The notes under the pieces: generated by a model
The model's input: only the letters and a program-made list of their open reading frames with translations
What the model was told of the DNA's origin: nothing
Database searches by the model: none
From: Streptomyces halstedii
GTDB lineage: Bacteria > Actinomycetota > Actinomycetes > Streptomycetales > Streptomycetaceae
DNA: 64,000 nucleotides
Direction of reading: 5' to 3'
Assembly (NCBI GenBank): GCA_000720535.1
Contig: JOAZ01000031.1
Location: 1-64,000 of the forward strand
Program-made: the position numbers and the translations under genes
Shown here: piece by piece, positions 25,734-36,080 of the stretch
Numbering within the stretch: the first letter of the stretch is position 1
Layout of the letters: each line of letters opens with the position of its first letter

Positions 25734-26803
25734 ACGCTCGGCTCCTTGCTGGTCTCGCTGTTCTCGCCGGTCGTGCCGGTGTCGCGGGTCTCGCCGGGCG
25801 GCTCGGGCGTCGGCGGCGTGGAGGGGTCCGGGGTCGTGGTGGGTGCGGCGGTACGGGCCACCGGGGTGAAACCGACCCGCATCGTGACCTTCTTGGAGGA
25901 CCCCGTCGCCGTGCGCAGCCGGGGGTTCACGAACTCGTCGATGCCGAAGTTGATCAGGGACAGGGCGGTGCCCAGCAGGGCGATGCACAGGCCCGCCGGG
26001 ACGAACCACCACCAGGCGCCCTGGGCGAGGGCCTGGTTGGACTGGGCCCAGAAGAGCACGGTGCCCCAGTTCCAGTGGGAGATGTCGGCGACGCCGATGA
26101 AGGCGAGCGTGATCTCCGAGAGGATCGCGAAGATGACCGTGCCGACGAAGCCGGAGGCGATGACGGCGGTGAGGTTCGGCATGACCTCGAAGAGGATGAT
26201 CCGCCAGGTGGACTCCCCGGTGGCGCGGGCCGCCTCCACGTAGTCGCGGCGCCGGAGCGAGAGGGTCTGGGCGCGCAGCACCCGCGATCCCCAGGCCCAG
26301 GAGGTGAGCGCGATGACGGCGGCGATCAGCAGGTCCGTGGTGTCCTCGACGAAGCTCGCGATGATGATGATCAGCGGAAGTCCGGGGATGACCAGGAAGA
26401 CGTTGGAGAACAACGAGAGGACTTCGTCGGCGGCCCCGCCGAGGAATCCGGCGGTGACCCCGATGAGCACGGACAGCACGGTGGCCAGGAACCCGGCGAT
26501 GAAGCCGACCAGGAGCACGCCCCGGGTGCCGACCAGGATCTGGGAGAGCACGTCCTGACCCGTGTGGGTGGTGCCGAACCAGTGGTCGGCGGACGGCGCC
26601 TGGAGCAGTTGGTCGCTCATCGCGTCCGGGTCGTACGGGGCGATCCACGGCCCGATGACGGCGATGAGGGCGAAGAAGGCGAGGATCAGCAGACCGGTGC
26701 GGGTCTTCCCGCCGCGCAGGAAGCGGAACCTGTCCCCCCGGCCGGTCGCGGCGGGCGCGGGGACGTCGTCCAGGACGGCGGTGTCGGTGGCGGCGACGGA
26801 CAT
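25730..26803 (-). CDS. Opp/Dpp-type ABC importer permease (C subunit)
   Basis: This 357-residue protein has the OppC N-domain (FFALIAVIGPWIAPYDPDAM...HWFGTTHTGQDVLSQILVGTR), six membrane helices, and the EAA loop RRDYVEAARATGESTWRIILFEVMPN. The C-terminal 50 residues are a Pro/Thr/Glu-rich cytoplasmic tail, an unusual extension. I chose ATG 26803, ten bases after AAGGAGG; ATG 26812 overlaps the preceding stop (ATGA) but is one base from that site. Confidence 0.9.
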   Translation of the reverse strand: MSVAATDTAVLDDVPAPAATGRGDRFRFLRGGKTRTGLLILAFFALIAVIGPWIAPYDPDAMSDQLLQAPSADHWFGTTHTGQDVLSQILVGTRGVLLVGFIAGFLATVLSVLIGVTAGFLGGAADEVLSLFSNVFLVIPGLPLIIIIASFVEDTTDLLIAAVIALTSWAWGSRVLRAQTLSLRRRDYVEAARATGESTWRIILFEVMPNLTAVIASGFVGTVIFAILSEITLAFIGVADISHWNWGTVLFWAQSNQALAQGAWWWFVPAGLCIALLGTALSLINFGIDEFVNPRLRTATGSSKKVTMRVGFTPVARTAAPTTTPDPSTPPTPEPPGETRDTGTTGENSETSKEPSV

Positions 26804-26808
26804 ACCTG

Positions 26809-27789
26809 TCATGCCTCCTTGCGGGTGCGGGGGTCGAGGAAGGCGTAGGCCATGTCGGCCAGCAGGTTCGCGGCGAGCACGGAGAGCGTGATGACCAGGA
26901 AGACGCCCTGCATCAGGGGGTAGTCCTTCGCCCCGACGGCCTGGAGCAACTGGAAGCCGATACCCGGGTAGTTGAAGACCATCTCGACCAGCAGGGTGCC
27001 GCTGACGATGAATCCCAGGGAGAGGGCGAAGGCGGAGATGCTGGGCAGGACCGCGTTGCGCGCGGCGTAGGCGAACATCACCCTGCGCTCGGAGAGCCCC
27101 TTGGCCTGCGCCACCATGACGTAGTCCTCGGAGGACACGGTCACCATCATGTTGCGCATCCCGAGGATCCAGCCGGCGATGGCGCTCAGCACGATCGTCA
27201 CCCCGGGCAGCACCCCGTGGTAGAGGGCGCTGGAGATGAACGGCCAGTCGAAGGCCGGGACCAGGGAGTTGTCGTAGCCGCCCTCGAAGGGGAACAGCGG
27301 CCACTTCACCGCGAACACCGAGATGGCGATGAGGCCCAGCCAGAAGTAGGGCACCGAGGAGATGAAGGTGGTGACGGGCAGCAGCCCGTCCAGCCAGGAG
27401 CCGCGCCGCCAGCCGCTGTAGACGCCGATGCCGGTGCCGAGCAGGAAGCTGATCAGGGTGGTGATGCCGACGAGGGCCAGCGTCCACGGCAGTGCCTGGG
27501 AGATCACCTCGCCGACCGGCGTCGGGAAGAAGGTGAAGGACAGCCCGAGGTCGCCGTCGAGCAGGTGCGACCAGTAGTCGGTGTACTGCGCCCAGAGGGA
27601 CTTGTTCTCGTCGAGGCCGAACAGCGCCTTCAGGGAGGCGATGGCGCTGGTGTCGAGCTGCCCCTGGTAGCGGCTCATCAGGGCCTCGACGGGGTCGCCC
27701 GGCATCAGACGGGGGATCAGGAAGTTGATGGTGATCGCGGCCCACGCGGTGACGGCGTAGAAGGCGAGGCGCTGGAGGACGTACTTCAC
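26809..27789 (-). CDS. Opp/Dpp-type ABC importer permease (B subunit)
   Basis: This 326-residue protein begins with the first helix ([37 protein letters not shown]), typical of OppB/DppB. Further helices follow, with the EAA loop [29 protein letters not shown]. It forms the channel with the C subunit. The GTG at 27789 overlaps the previous gene's stop (GTGA), showing tight operon coupling. Confidence 0.92.
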   Translation of the reverse strand: MKYVLQRLAFYAVTAWAAITINFLIPRLMPGDPVEALMSRYQGQLDTSAIASLKALFGLDENKSLWAQYTDYWSHLLDGDLGLSFTFFPTPVGEVISQALPWTLALVGITTLISFLLGTGIGVYSGWRRGSWLDGLLPVTTFISSVPYFWLGLIAISVFAVKWPLFPFEGGYDNSLVPAFDWPFISSALYHGVLPGVTIVLSAIAGWILGMRNMMVTVSSEDYVMVAQAKGLSERRVMFAYAARNAVLPSISAFALSLGFIVSGTLLVEMVFNYPGIGFQLLQAVGAKDYPLMQGVFLVITLSVLAANLLADMAYAFLDPRTRKEA

Positions 27790-28898
27790 TTCGCCGCCCC
27801 CTTCGCGGTCGCGCTCCCGGAGGCGGCGCCCTCGTCCGCGGTGCGCTCGTCCGTGGCGCCCTCGGCCGTGCCGTCGTACAGCCAGCAGGCCGCCCACTGG
27901 CCGTCCGCCAGGGCGAAGCGCGGCGGCAGTTCGGTGCGGCAGCGCTCCATGGCCTTCGGGCAGCGCGGGTGGAAGCGGCACCCGGCCGGCGGGTCGATCA
28001 GGGAGGGCGGTTCGCCGCTCCCGGTCTCCTCCTGGGCCGCCGCGTCCGCCACCCGGTCCGGGTCCGGCGCGGAGGCGATCAGGAGCTGGGTGTAGGGGTG
28101 CGCGGGGCGCTGGGTGACCGTCTCGCTGTCCCCGCCCTCGACGATCCGCCCGGCGTACATCACCAGGGTGGTGTCGGCGAAGTAGCGGGCGGAGGCGATG
28201 TCGTGGGTGATGTAGAGGATCGCGAGCCGCAGGCGCTCCTTCAGGTCGCGCAGCAGGTTCAGGACGCCGAGCCGGATCGACACGTCGAGCATCGAGACCG
28301 GTTCGTCGGCGAGCAGGACCTGCGGGTCGGCGCCGAGCGCGCGCGCGATCGCGACGCGCTGGCGCTGCCCGCCGGACAGCTCGTGCGGGAACTTGTCCAG
28401 GTACTGATGAGGAGGGGTCAGCTGGACGCGTTCCAGCAGGGCCGCCAGGTTCTTCTCCAGTTCCGCGTCCCCGCGCCCCGCCCGGCCGTGGATCTTCAGG
28501 GCGCGGGTCAGGTGGTAGCGCACGGTGTGCACCGGGTTGAGCGAGGCGAACGGGTCCTGGAAGATCAGCTGGACCTGCTTGACGTACGTACGGAAGGACC
28601 GGCCACGCCCGGCCTTCACCGCCGTGCCGCCCAGGTGGATCTCGCCCGCGGTGAGCGGGTAGAGCTGGGCGAGCAGCCGCGCGACGGTGGATTTGCCCGA
28701 GCCGGACTCCCCCACCAGGGCCGTGACGGTGCCGCGCCGCAGTTCCAGCGAGACGTCGTCGACGGCGTGGACGGTGCGGTGGCGCCGGGCGATCAGGTCC
28801 CGCCCGGTGCGCCGCACGGGGAAGTGCTTGGTGACGGCGCGCGCTTCCAGCACCACATCGGTCTCGGTGCGCGCGCGGGGCGTCTGTTCGGTGGTCAT
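27786..28898 (-). CDS. Opp/Dpp-type ABC importer ATPase (F subunit)
   Basis: This 370-residue protein has Walker [30 protein letters not shown], signature [15 protein letters not shown], Walker [13 protein letters not shown], and the [13 protein letters not shown]-terminal box. The last 35 residues are Ala/Glu/Gly-rich and variable. It follows the binding-protein gene by 19 bases, so it is second in the importer operon. Confidence 0.92.
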   Translation of the reverse strand: MTTEQTPRARTETDVVLEARAVTKHFPVRRTGRDLIARRHRTVHAVDDVSLELRRGTVTALVGESGSGKSTVARLLAQLYPLTAGEIHLGGTAVKAGRGRSFRTYVKQVQLIFQDPFASLNPVHTVRYHLTRALKIHGRAGRGDAELEKNLAALLERVQLTPPHQYLDKFPHELSGGQRQRVAIARALGADPQVLLADEPVSMLDVSIRLGVLNLLRDLKERLRLAILYITHDIASARYFADTTLVMYAGRIVEGGDSETVTQRPAHPYTQLLIASAPDPDRVADAAAQEETGSGEPPSLIDPPAGCRFHPRCPKAMERCRTELPPRFALADGQWAACWLYDGTAEGATDERTADEGAASGSATAKGAAK

Positions 28899-28917
28899 GG
28901 CCGGTTCTTCCCCGTAC

Positions 28918-30597
28918 TTACTTGGCGGGCTTGAGGTTCAGCACGATCTTCAGCGCGTCCGGCTGGGTGTGCTGCGGTGCGGAGTAGGGGTCTTCCTCGG
29001 TCGGCCAGCCCACCCAGTTCTTCGTGGAGTACTCGGCGCCGATGGGCGCGGCGGCGGTCGGGATGACCGGCGCCTGCTCGACCATGATCTTCTGGAGGGC
29101 GTTCATGGCCTTGGTGCGGGTGGCGTCGTCCGAGGCGTTGGCGTACTCCTTCAGCGCGGCGGTCGCCTCGGGGCTCTTGAAGCGGCCGAAGTTGCCGAGC
29201 TGGGCGCTCTTGCCGATGGGCTGGAGGATCGCGCCGTCCATGATGTTCTGGTACATGTCGTACGGCGTGGCGCCGCTGTTGGTCCAGTGCAGGGTGGCGT
29301 CGAAGTTGCCGGCGGCCACGTCGTTGCCCCAGGCCTCGGCGGTCTGGGTCTTGACCTTGGCCTCGATGCCGATCTGCTTGATGTTGTCCTTGATGATGGC
29401 GAGCCCGGTGATGTAGTCGTTCCAGCCGGCCGGGTCGGTGAAGGTCAGCGTCACCGGCTTGCCGCCCGGGTCCTTCAGGACGCCGCCGCTGAGGGTGAAC
29501 CCGGCCTCCGTGAGGATCTTCTTGGCGCCGGCCACGTCGGGCTTGGTGGTGGCGTCCTTGTACTCCGGGGCGATGAAGGCGTCACCGGCGGGCAGCGGGA
29601 TGCCGGTCGGGTTGGTGATCTCCGGGTAGAGGGTCGCCTCCGCCTGGACGTGGATGGCGTTGCGGTCGACGACCATGGCCATCGCCTTGCGCAGGGCGGG
29701 GTTGTCGAACGGCTTGCGGGCGGTGTTGAACCACAGGCCGTGGATGCCGAGTCCGGAGGGGAACCAGAGCTTGTGGTTCTTGGGGTCCTTGGCGATGTAC
29801 AGCTGCTTGTAGTCCGGCATGAAGACGAACGACCACTCGACCTTGCCGTTCGCCAGGGCCGTGGTCGCCGCGCTGTTGTCGTTGTAGGCGGTGTAGCGCA
29901 GCTCCTTGACCTTCGTCTCGCCCTTCCAGTAGGAGGGCGTGGCGGTCAGGGTGGTGGTCTGCGGGGTGAAGGTCTTCAGCTTGTACGGGCCGGAGCCGAC
30001 CGGGTTCCGGTTGGGCCAGGTCTCCGGGTTCTCGACCTTCTCCCAGATGTGCTTGGGCACGACATAGGTCGTGATGATCTTGTTCTGGTTGACGAACTGG
30101 GACTCCTTGAAGGTCAGGACGACCTTCTTGTCCTCGACCGTGATGCCGTCGTACGGGATGCCGTTGCCGTTGAGCGCCGGGTGCTTCTTGAGCAGCTCGA
30201 AGGTGAAGGCGACGTCGTCGGCGGTCAGCGGCTTGCCGTCCGCCCACGTGGCCCGGTCGTCCAGGGTGAAGGTGACCTTGCGGAAGTTGTCCTCCCACGC
30301 CCAGTCGGTGGCCAGCCACGGGTCGCCCTTGTCGGTGGGGCGGATCTGGTTGGTCATCACCAGCGGCTCGTAGATCATGAAGCGGTAGCCGAGGGTGGCG
30401 CTCGCCGAGGTCGCGAGGAACGGGTTGCTGTTGTTGGTCTGCGGCCCGTCCGGCTTCCCGAGGGTCAGTACGCCGGAGGCACCGGCGCCGCCCGACTTGT
30501 TGGCGCCGGAGTTGGCGGACGAGCAACCGGCGGCGAGGGCGACCACGACGGTGGCGGCTGAGAGCGCTCTCAGCGTGTGACGACGGCGTACGGACAT
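28918..30597 (-). CDS. ABC importer substrate-binding lipoprotein, family 5
   Basis: This 559-residue protein has a lipoprotein signal ([17 protein letters not shown], Cys near residue 25). An SBP_bac_5 fold follows: [31 protein letters not shown], then [29 protein letters not shown] and [26 protein letters not shown]. Family-5 proteins bind peptides, but also beta-gluco-oligosaccharides in several bacteria. The GH1 partner and LacI regulator favour the sugar role. ATG 30597 has GGAG upstream. A LacI-type operator (30557-30574) lies within codons 8-14. Confidence 0.9.
   Translation of the reverse strand: MSVRRRHTLRALSAATVVVALAAGCSSANSGANKSGGAGASGVLTLGKPDGPQTNNSNPFLATSASATLGYRFMIYEPLVMTNQIRPTDKGDPWLATDWAWEDNFRKVTFTLDDRATWADGKPLTADDVAFTFELLKKHPALNGNGIPYDGITVEDKKVVLTFKESQFVNQNKIITTYVVPKHIWEKVENPETWPNRNPVGSGPYKLKTFTPQTTTLTATPSYWKGETKVKELRYTAYNDNSAATTALANGKVEWSFVFMPDYKQLYIAKDPKNHKLWFPSGLGIHGLWFNTARKPFDNPALRKAMAMVVDRNAIHVQAEATLYPEITNPTGIPLPAGDAFIAPEYKDATTKPDVAGAKKILTEAGFTLSGGVLKDPGGKPVTLTFTDPAGWNDYITGLAIIKDNIKQIGIEAKVKTQTAEAWGNDVAAGNFDATLHWTNSGATPYDMYQNIMDGAILQPIGKSAQLGNFGRFKSPEATAALKEYANASDDATRTKAMNALQKIMVEQAPVIPTAAAPIGAEYSTKNWVGWPTEEDPYSAPQHTQPDALKIVLNLKPAK
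30557..30574. promoter_or_regulatory. LacI-type operator inside the binding-protein gene
   Basis: GCTGAGAGCGCTCTCAGC is an 18-bp perfect palindrome 24-41 bases into the coding sequence. Its 14-bp core is identical to the operator before the GH64 gene. Repressor bound here would block elongation or loop with a second site. The 173-bp gap before it (30598-30770) shows no second copy and no clear promoter hexamers. Confidence 0.75.
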
Positions 30598-30770
30598 GGC
30601 GACTCCAGAAGGACTGCGGGGCTGGACGGACTGCGGGCGGGGGGTCCCGCGGAGCTGGGGAAGGCCGCGGGACGCGGGGGCCGGTGGCCGGGGGATGTGC
30701 GGCACCCGGCGCTCCGGGTGCGGGTCGGGGGCTGGGGGCGGGCGCGGACCGTCGGGAACGGCCGCACCCT

Positions 30771-31745
<975 letters not shown>

Positions 31746-31800
31746 CGAGCCTCCGGGGACACGGCGGGGCAGGGCAGGGCGGGCGGACGGCCAGGACCTC

Positions 31801-31840
31801 CCGGTACCGGTTCCGCAACCGGTACCGGAACCGGTACCGG
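31801..31840. promoter_or_regulatory. Three CCGGTACCGG palindromes
   Basis: Perfect 10-bp palindromes lie at 31801-31810, 31819-31828 and 31831-31840, separated by 8 and 2 bp, 56-95 bp upstream of the lacI start and about 210 bp upstream of the GH30 gene. Flanking AACC/GGAA bases extend the symmetry into one larger inverted repeat. Possible cooperative operator array or RNA hairpin. Confidence 0.55.
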
Positions 31841-31895
31841 CGTTGCGGCTGGAGTTAACCGCCCTGGAACAGACGCGTCAATACTTCACACCGAG

Positions 31896-31911
31896 ATTGG
31901 TCCGGACCGAT
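31896..31911. promoter_or_regulatory. dre-like site (DasR-type) upstream of GH30
   Basis: ATTGGTCCGGACCGAT shares the TGGTC/GACC arms of the 16-bp DasR consensus (11 of 16 positions by eye), which would link the gene to N-acetylglucosamine sensing. Further on, ACTCTTGACGC (31970-31980) repeats an 11-mer found before the GH64 gene (6421-6431). Confidence 0.4.
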
Positions 31912-32049
31912 ACCGAAAGCGGCGCGGGCGGCCCGTCCGTTCACCTCTTGAACGTACGGCACTCTTGACGCGGACACGTAATACCAGTTCACTCACGGCT
32001 CGTTCGACGGCACTTCCCCCACGCCCCTGCCAGGAAAGGCAGCAGCCAC

Positions 32050-33921
32050 ATGATTCGGACAGGAAGAGCGGCGAGCGTCCTCGTCGCGACGGCCCTCGCC
32101 ACGGCGGGTCTGGCGGGCCTCGCCCCCGGCACCGCCCAGGCGGCCGGCGAGAGCGTGAACATCGTGCTGACCACGACCGACGACTCCGGCGGCCGCCATG
32201 TCACCCGGGGCCTCCAGGCGCAGACGCCGACCGCCTTCGGCGCGGGCAACGGCGGTTCGGGGACGAACATCACGGTCGACGAGAACACCCGCTACCAGAC
32301 CTTCACCGGCGGCGGCGCCTCGTTCACGGACACCGCCGCCTGGCTGATGAAGGGCAGCGGGGCGCTCGGCCAGGAGACCCGCGACGCGACGATGAGGAAG
32401 CTCTTCTCGCCCACCGAGGGCATCGGGCTCTCGTTCGTACGCAATCCGATGGGCGGCTCGGACCTGGCGCGCTTCGGCTACACCTACGACGACCTGCCCG
32501 CCGGACAGACCGACCCGGGCCTCACGAAATTCTCGATCGCACACGATCTCCAGGACGTGCTGCCGCTGACCAGGCAGGCCAAGCAGCTCAACCCGGCACT
32601 GACGACGGTCGCCTCACCGTGGACGGCCCCGGCCTGGATGAAGGACAGCGGGCGGCTCGACGGCGGCTGGCTGAAGGCCGAGCACTACGGCGCGTACGCG
32701 GACTACTTCGTGAAGTACCTCCAGGCCTGGCGCGACCAGGGCGTCCCCGTCGACTACGTCACCGCGCAGAACGAGCCCACCTGTTGCTCCGGCTACCCCT
32801 CGATGAGCTGGAACGGCTCGGGCCTCGCCTACTTCACCAAGAGCGAACTGCTGCCCAAGCTCCGGTCCGCGGGCCTGCCCACCAAGGTCCTGGCGCACGA
32901 CTGGAACTGGGACACCTACGACGCGTACGCCGCCCCGACCGTGGACGACCCGGCGGTGCGCGACCACCCGAACTTCGGCGGGATCGCCTGGCACGGCTAC
33001 GGCGGCGACATCGCCAAGCAGACGTCCGTGCACGACCGTTACCCCCAGCTGGACGCCTTCCAGACGGAGCACTCGGGCGGCACCTGGATCGCCGACCAGC
33101 AGCGCGAGGACATGCTGAACATCATCGACTACACCCGCAACTGGGCGAAGTCGGTGACCAAGTGGTCCCTCGCCGTGGACCAGAACCGCGGCCCGCACAA
33201 CGGGGGCTGCGGCACCTGCGACGGGCTGATCACCGTGCACAACGGCGACGGGCGGCACGGCCAGGTCGACTACACGGTCGAGTACTACACGATGGGCCAC
33301 CTGACCAAGTACGTCCGGCCGGGCGCCTCCCGCATCGCCTCCACCGCCAGCTCCACGGTGCCGAACGTCGCCTGGCGCAACCCGGACGGCTCCAAGGCGC
33401 TGATCGCCTACAACGGTTCCTCGTCCGCGCGGCAGGTCACGGTGAACTGGGGCGGCCAGAAGTTCACGTACTCCCTGCCGGGCCGCACCTCGGCCACCTT
33501 CACCTGGGCGGGCACCCAGTCCGGCGGAACCCCGGGCACCGGCGGCGCGTTCACCGGCATCGGGGGCAAGTGCCTGGACGCCACGGACCACAGCGCGGCG
33601 GACGGCACCCCGGTCCAGATCTGGGACTGCACCGGCGCGGCGAACCAGCGCTGGACGGTCGGCGGCGACGGTTCGGTCACCGTCCTGGGCGCCTGCCTGG
33701 ACGTCACCTCGGGCTCCACGGCCGACGGCGCGAAGGTCCAGCTGTACACCTGCAACGGTTCGGGGGCGCAGCGCTGGAGGTACGACGCGGCCACCGGGGA
33801 CGTGGTCAACACGGCCGCGGACAAGTGCCTGGACGTGGTGGACCGGTCCTCGGCGAACGGCGCCCGGCTCCAGATCTGGACGTGCACCGGAGCCGCCAAC
33901 CAGAAGTGGCGGCTGGGCTGA
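32050..33921 (+). CDS. Secreted GH30 glucanase with ricin-type lectin domain
   Basis: This 623-residue protein has a signal peptide (residues 1-33, ending AQAA). The GH30 barrel spans about 60-400, with acid/base Glu242 in TAQNEPTCC and nucleophile Glu340 in FQTEHSGG, followed by a short beta-sandwich to about 490. A C-terminal ricin B/CBM13 domain (about 500-623) has QxW repeats QRW, QRW and QKW. The sequence resembles the GH30 branch with beta-1,6-glucanases and glucosylceramidase-like enzymes; beta-1,6-glucan of fungal walls is the likely substrate. It is divergent from lacI. Confidence 0.88.
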   Translation: MIRTGRAASVLVATALATAGLAGLAPGTAQAAGESVNIVLTTTDDSGGRHVTRGLQAQTPTAFGAGNGGSGTNITVDENTRYQTFTGGGASFTDTAAWLMKGSGALGQETRDATMRKLFSPTEGIGLSFVRNPMGGSDLARFGYTYDDLPAGQTDPGLTKFSIAHDLQDVLPLTRQAKQLNPALTTVASPWTAPAWMKDSGRLDGGWLKAEHYGAYADYFVKYLQAWRDQGVPVDYVTAQNEPTCCSGYPSMSWNGSGLAYFTKSELLPKLRSAGLPTKVLAHDWNWDTYDAYAAPTVDDPAVRDHPNFGGIAWHGYGGDIAKQTSVHDRYPQLDAFQTEHSGGTWIADQQREDMLNIIDYTRNWAKSVTKWSLAVDQNRGPHNGGCGTCDGLITVHNGDGRHGQVDYTVEYYTMGHLTKYVRPGASRIASTASSTVPNVAWRNPDGSKALIAYNGSSSARQVTVNWGGQKFTYSLPGRTSATFTWAGTQSGGTPGTGGAFTGIGGKCLDATDHSAADGTPVQIWDCTGAANQRWTVGGDGSVTVLGACLDVTSGSTADGAKVQLYTCNGSGAQRWRYDAATGDVVNTAADKCLDVVDRSSANGARLQIWTCTGAANQKWRLG

Positions 33922-33951
33922 CGCCCCCTCCGCGGGCCCGCCCCCGGGCCC

Positions 33952-33990
33952 GTGCCCGGCCCGCCCGCGCACCGCGGGTGGGCCGGGCAC
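33952..33990. terminator. Bidirectional terminator
   Basis: An 18-bp stem (33952-33969 with 33973-33990, one mismatch) and a 3-nt loop lie between the convergent GH30 gene and cimA. Confidence 0.8.
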
Positions 33991-33999
33991 CGGGGGCGC

Positions 34000-35607
34000 T
34001 CAGTCGGTGGGCTCGATGCCCGCCCGGAGCAGGCCGTAGGTGTAGGCGTCCTCCAGGGCCTGCCAGGACGCGGCGATGACGTTCTCGGCCACGCCGACCG
34101 TCGCCCAGTCGCCGGATCCGTCGCCCGTGGTGATCAGCACCCGGGTGGTGGACTCCGTGCCGGTGCGGCCTTCCAGGATGCGGACCTTGTAGTCGACCAG
34201 CTCCAGCTTGGCCAGCTGCGGGTAGATCCGCTCCAGGCCGACGCGGAGCGCCCGGTCCAGGGCGTTGACCGGGCCGTTGCCCTCGGCGGTGGCGACGATC
34301 CGCTCGCCCTTGGCCCAGAGCTTCACCGTCGCCTCGTTGGCGTGGGTGCCGTCGGGGCGGTCCTCGACGATGGCCCGCCACGACTCGACCCGGAAGTACC
34401 GGCGGGGGCGGCCGTCCACCTCGGCCCGCAGCAGCAGTTCGAAGGAGGCGTCGGCCGCCTCGTAGGTGTAGCCCTTGAGTTCGCGCTCCTTGACCCGCTC
34501 CACGACGCGCTGGACCAGCGCGCGGTCACCGCCCAGGTCGATCCCCAGCTCCTTGCCCTTGAGCTCGATCGAGGCGCGGCCGGCCATGTCGGAGACCAGC
34601 ATCCGCATCGTGTTGCCCACGCGCTCGGGGTCGATGTGCTGGTAGAGGTCCGGATCGACCTTGATCGCGGAGGCGTGCAGCCCCGCCTTGTGGGCGAAGG
34701 CGGAGACCCCGACGTAGGGCTGGTGGGTGGACGGGGTGAGGTTCACGACCTCCGCGATGGCGTGCGAGATCCGCGTCATGTCGGCGAGCGCGCCCTCGGG
34801 CAGGACGGTCTTGCCGTACTTCAGCTCCAGCGCGGCGACGACGGGGAAGAGGTTGGCGTTGCCGACGCGCTCGCCGTAGCCGTTGGCGGTGCACTGGACG
34901 TGGGTGGCACCCGCGTCCACGGCGGCCAGGGTGTTGGCGACGGCGCAGCCGGTGTCGTCCTGGGCGTGGATGCCGAGCCGGGCGCCGGTGTCGGCCAGCA
35001 CCGTGGAGACGACGGCCTGGACCTGGGCGGGGAGCATCCCGCCGTTGGTGTCGCAGAGGATGACGACCTCGGCACCGGCCTCGGACGCGGTCCGTACGAC
35101 GGCCTTGGCGTACTCCGGATTGCCCCGGTAGCCGTCGAAGAAGTGCTCGCAGTCCACGAAGACGCGGCGGCCCTGGGCCCGCAGGTGGGAGACGGTGTCG
35201 CGGACCATGTCGAGGTTCTCGTCGAGGGTGGTGCGCAGGGCCAGCTCGACGTGGCGGTCGTGGGACTTGGCGACCAGGGTGATCACCGGGGCACCCGAGT
35301 CGAGGAGGGCCCGCACCTGCGGGTCCTCGGCCGCCTTGCCGCCCGCGCGGCGGGTGGCGCCGAAGGCGACGAGCTGGGCGTGCTCGAAAGCGATCTCCTG
35401 CTGGGCGCGGGCGAAGAACTCCGTGTCGCGGGGGTTGGCACCGGGCCAGCCGCCCTCGATGAACCCGACCCCGAAGGCGTCCAGATGCCGGGCGATGGCC
35501 AGCTTGTCCGCGACCGTCAGGTTGATGCCTTCACGCTGCGCCCCGTCGCGCAGGGTGGTGTCGAAGACATGGAAGCTGTCGTCGGGGGCCGTGGCCTTGG
35601 TGGTCAT
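34000..35607 (-). CDS. cimA: Citramalate synthase
   Basis: This 535-residue DRE-TIM metallolyase has VFDTTLRDGAQREGINLTVADK (metal site), the lid region CDTNGGM, the HAQDDTGCAVANTLAAVDAGATHVQCT zinc-ligand box, and a C-terminal LeuA-type allosteric domain (about 390-520). It condenses pyruvate and acetyl-CoA to citramalate, the threonine-independent route to 2-oxobutyrate and isoleucine; annotations of 2-isopropylmalate synthase for this family are usually wrong at this length and motif. It lies near ilvE and leuB. A candidate Ile-rich leader peptide and hairpin precede it. Confidence 0.9.
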   Translation of the reverse strand: MTTKATAPDDSFHVFDTTLRDGAQREGINLTVADKLAIARHLDAFGVGFIEGGWPGANPRDTEFFARAQQEIAFEHAQLVAFGATRRAGGKAAEDPQVRALLDSGAPVITLVAKSHDRHVELALRTTLDENLDMVRDTVSHLRAQGRRVFVDCEHFFDGYRGNPEYAKAVVRTASEAGAEVVILCDTNGGMLPAQVQAVVSTVLADTGARLGIHAQDDTGCAVANTLAAVDAGATHVQCTANGYGERVGNANLFPVVAALELKYGKTVLPEGALADMTRISHAIAEVVNLTPSTHQPYVGVSAFAHKAGLHASAIKVDPDLYQHIDPERVGNTMRMLVSDMAGRASIELKGKELGIDLGGDRALVQRVVERVKERELKGYTYEAADASFELLLRAEVDGRPRRYFRVESWRAIVEDRPDGTHANEATVKLWAKGERIVATAEGNGPVNALDRALRVGLERIYPQLAKLELVDYKVRILEGRTGTESTTRVLITTGDGSGDWATVGVAENVIAASWQALEDAYTYGLLRAGIEPTD

Positions 35608-35708
35608 GCTGTCTGACTCCTGTCGTGAGCGGATCCGGACGAATCGACTCCACTTGCCCCCATCATCCCGCGTGCCTCGCCCCGGCCCGTGATGGGGGCC
35701 GGAAAACG

Positions 35709-35734
35709 AAAAAACCCCTCGCGGGTGCGAGAGG
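35709..35734 (-). terminator. Attenuator of cimA
   Basis: Minus-strand stem CCTCTCGC/GCGAGGGG (8 bp, one G-T) with loop ACCC, followed by six T, lies 101 nt before the cimA ATG and 53 nt after the candidate leader stop. It is a textbook intrinsic terminator in a leader position. Confidence 0.85.
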
Positions 35735-35787
35735 TCTGCGCGCGGGTCTGGGGCACGATGCCCGTCCGTACGTGGTCGTAGGGACGG

Positions 35788-35823
35788 TCACTGCGGACCG
35801 GCGCGCCTGCTGCCGATAATCAT
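35788..35823 (-). CDS. Candidate cimA leader peptide (11 aa)
   Basis: The frame encodes MIIGSRRAGPQ. Two consecutive Ile codons (ATT ATC) follow the start; ATT is rare in such high-GC DNA. Size and distance to the following attenuator hairpin resemble the ilvB leader at 52552-52593. cimA feeds isoleucine synthesis, so stalling at Ile codons would fit. No clear ribosome site is seen, which lowers confidence. The remaining 256 bp up to ilvE hold only the ilvE terminator and GC-rich short repeats. Confidence 0.55.
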   Translation of the reverse strand: MIIGSRRAGPQ

Positions 35824-36012
35824 GGCGAACGAGGACACGCCCGAAGTGTCGCACAGCGACGCGCCGGGTCCACGCCCCGTCTCAGGATGCGGGCGCCCCT
35901 GTCCGCCGCGCACGCCCGCGCACGCCGGTACGCGCGCCCCGCGAAGCCGTACCGGAGCGTTACCGGGCCGCACCGGGGCCGTACGGAGCCGCACCGGGGC
36001 GGGGCGCACGGG

Positions 36013-36057
36013 CGTGGAGGCCGCACCCTCCCGTCGCCGGGGGGTGCGGCCTCCACG
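36013..36057 (-). terminator. Terminator of ilvE
   Basis: A perfect 16-bp stem (36013-36028 with 36042-36057) and a 13-nt loop lie 23 nt past the ilvE stop. Confidence 0.8.
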
Positions 36058-36080
36058 CGGACCGGTGCCGGGGCCGTGTG

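Noticed and set aside
25730-27745. 671-codon version of the OppC permease
   Set aside because: The N-terminal 315 codons overlap the OppB gene in another frame and have no membrane pattern.
24738-30597. Importer as a dipeptide transporter
   Set aside because: Not excluded by domain content, but the GH1 gene, LacI regulator and operator shared with a glucanase make an oligosaccharide role more likely.
34000-35607. Annotation as 2-isopropylmalate synthase (leuA)
   Set aside because: The length, the GAQREGINLTVADK motif and the absence of the long LeuA-type N-terminus fit citramalate synthase.
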